From positions 15,481 through 22,309 of the forward strand of contig DBCY01000151.1 in the NCBI GenBank assembly GCA_002293295.1: a stretch of 6,829 nt of DNA, in the 5' to 3' direction. Source of the stretch: Ruminococcus sp. UBA946 (GTDB lineage: Bacteria > Bacillota > Clostridia > Oscillospirales > Ruminococcaceae). Below, piece after piece: positions 6,247-6,829 of this stretch; the first letter of the stretch is position 1; each line of letters begins with the position of its first letter. A program made the translations under genes and the position numbers. A model generated the notes under the pieces. The model worked only from the letters and a program-made list of their open reading frames with translations, searched no databases and was not told the origin of the DNA.

Positions 6247-6280
6247 AAATCCTCCCGTTTAATAAAACGGGAGGATTTTT
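6247..6280 (+). terminator. Strong rho-independent terminator of flagellin
   Basis: A perfect 14-bp stem (6247-6260 with 6265-6278; core CCTCCCG/CGGGAGG) with a 4-nt loop AATA ends in a run of five T residues. It lies 36 nt after the flagellin stop codon. Confidence 0.95.
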
Positions 6281-6303
6281 ACGGTAAAATGAAGGGAGTA
6301 ATG

Positions 6304-6319
6304 CCGTGCCTTTGCACGG
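6304..6319 (+). repeat. Hairpin in the leader of the ArsC/Spx-family gene
   Basis: CCGTGC (6304-6309) and GCACGG (6314-6319) form a perfect 6-bp stem with a CTTT loop, ending 11 nt before the preferred start codon at 6331. The GGA at 6318-6320, the only ribosome-binding-like sequence for that start, is partly inside the stem, so the hairpin could limit translation. Without a T-run it is not a terminator. Confidence 0.45.
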
Positions 6320-6330
6320 AAATAAGAATT

Positions 6331-6669
6331 ATGAACATACAGATTTTCGGGAAAAGCAAATGCTTTGACACTAAAAAAGCCGAACGTTACTTCAAGGAAC
6401 GCGGCATTAAGTTCCAGTCGGTTGATATTCTGGCAAAGGGACTGAGCAGGGGCGAAACTGACAGCGTGGTTAAGGCTCTTGGAGGGATTGATAACCTTAT
6501 CGACTCATCCCATAAGGATTATTCAGTAATAAAGTACCTTCTTGACGATGCGAAGCCTGAAAAGCTTTCTGAAAACCCCCGGCTTTATAAAACGCCTATA
6601 GTAAGGAACGGCAGAAACGCAACGGTAGGTTACTGCCCCGATATATGGGAAACATGGACGGAAAATTGA
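6331..6669 (+). CDS. ArsC/Spx-family thioredoxin-fold protein (arsenate reductase-like)
   Basis: This 112-residue cytoplasmic protein (from the start at 6331) belongs to the ArsC/Spx/YffB family (PF03960). The first strand MNIQIFG leads to Cys11 in KSKCFDTKKAERYF, the position of the redox-active Cys of ArsC. The second Cys of the Spx CXXC motif is replaced by Thr14, so this is not a typical Spx. The C-terminal half has the family's LYKTPIVRNGRNATVGY, with the cis-Pro strand, and ends in PDIWETW. A further Cys102 follows GY. Substrate is uncertain: true arsenate reduction, glutathione-type reduction or another thiol role are all possible, and no ars genes are adjacent. The frame stays open to an ATG at 6289, but that start would add 14 residues before the family's usual first strand and lies 9 nt from the flagellin terminator, so 6331 is preferred although its ribosome binding site is weak. 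No clear promoter is visible. Confidence 0.88.
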   Translation: MNIQIFGKSKCFDTKKAERYFKERGIKFQSVDILAKGLSRGETDSVVKALGGIDNLIDSSHKDYSVIKYLLDDAKPEKLSENPRLYKTPIVRNGRNATVGYCPDIWETWTEN

Positions 6670-6700
6670 TTAAAAATTAAAATTAGCAAATAACAATGAT

Positions 6701-6729
6701 GGTATACCGCCTTGCGGCGGTATGCTTTT
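6701..6729 (+). terminator. Probable terminator after the ArsC/Spx-family gene
   Basis: ATACCGCC (6704-6711) pairs with GGCGGTAT (6716-6723) around a TTGC loop. The stem can extend by three pairs including two G-T wobbles, and a short T-run (6726-6729) follows. The T-run is short, so termination may be incomplete. The remaining bases to 6829 are AT-rich, with no gene or site I can support. Confidence 0.75.
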
Positions 6730-6829
6730 ATTTAAAACATATACTTTAAAATTCTTAATTCCTAACTCCACACCAATGCCTACAACTTAATCAGAAAACG
6801 AATAATTTTTATAATCATAAGTGGTCAGT

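Noticed and set aside
6233..6263. Sigma-A promoter (CTGACA and TTTAAT) for the ArsC/Spx-family gene
   Set aside because: The spacer is 19 nt and the -10 lies inside the flagellin terminator stem, so it is most likely chance.
6787..6815. Promoter with TATAAT near the window end
   Set aside because: The -35 partner at the right distance (TTAATC) matches only half the consensus, in a generally AT-rich stretch, and no gene follows within the window.

Overview
The window looks like a piece of chromosome from a motile, spore-forming, low- to mid-GC Gram-positive anaerobe, most likely a gut Clostridia of the Oscillospiraceae/Ruminococcaceae type. This rests on three things: a SleC-type SpoIID/peptidoglycan-binding spore protein, a flagellin with a sigma-28 (SigD) promoter, and strong AGGAGG ribosome binding sites. 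The taxonomic placement is inference. All six genes lie on the + strand. Four hairpin-plus-T-run terminators divide them into transcription units.

Layout. (1) 60-1181: a lipoprotein made of ten WG-type repeats, closed by a terminator at 1206-1250. (2) 1435-4855: a probable spore-wall cluster. It holds a Pro/Ala/Gln-rich protein ending in a beta-sandwich-like domain, then a SpoIID/LytB domain enzyme with three peptidoglycan-binding repeats, then (14 nt later) a small protein with two peptidoglycan-binding repeats; a terminator follows at 4867-4903. (3) 4904-6280: a monocistronic flagellin unit with a near-perfect sigma-28 promoter, a leader of about 190 nt containing a CsrA-like GGA hairpin, the flagellin gene and a strong terminator. 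(4) 6331-6669: a small ArsC/Spx-family thioredoxin-fold protein with its own weaker terminator. The last ~95 bases are AT-rich and hold nothing I can support.

The most interesting point is the cluster at 1435-4855. Clostridial SleC is, from memory, one polypeptide: an N-terminal beta-sandwich/pro-region, a SpoIID domain and a peptidoglycan-binding domain. Here the parts appear on separate genes. The SleC-N-like domain sits at the end of a long disordered protein, the SpoIID enzyme starts almost directly at its catalytic domain, and an extra binding-only protein follows. This suggests a multi-subunit cortex- or coat-associated version of the SleC system. The flagellin unit is the second point: its leader carries the hallmarks of CsrA-type translational control, and the protein contains two cysteines, which flagellins normally lack.
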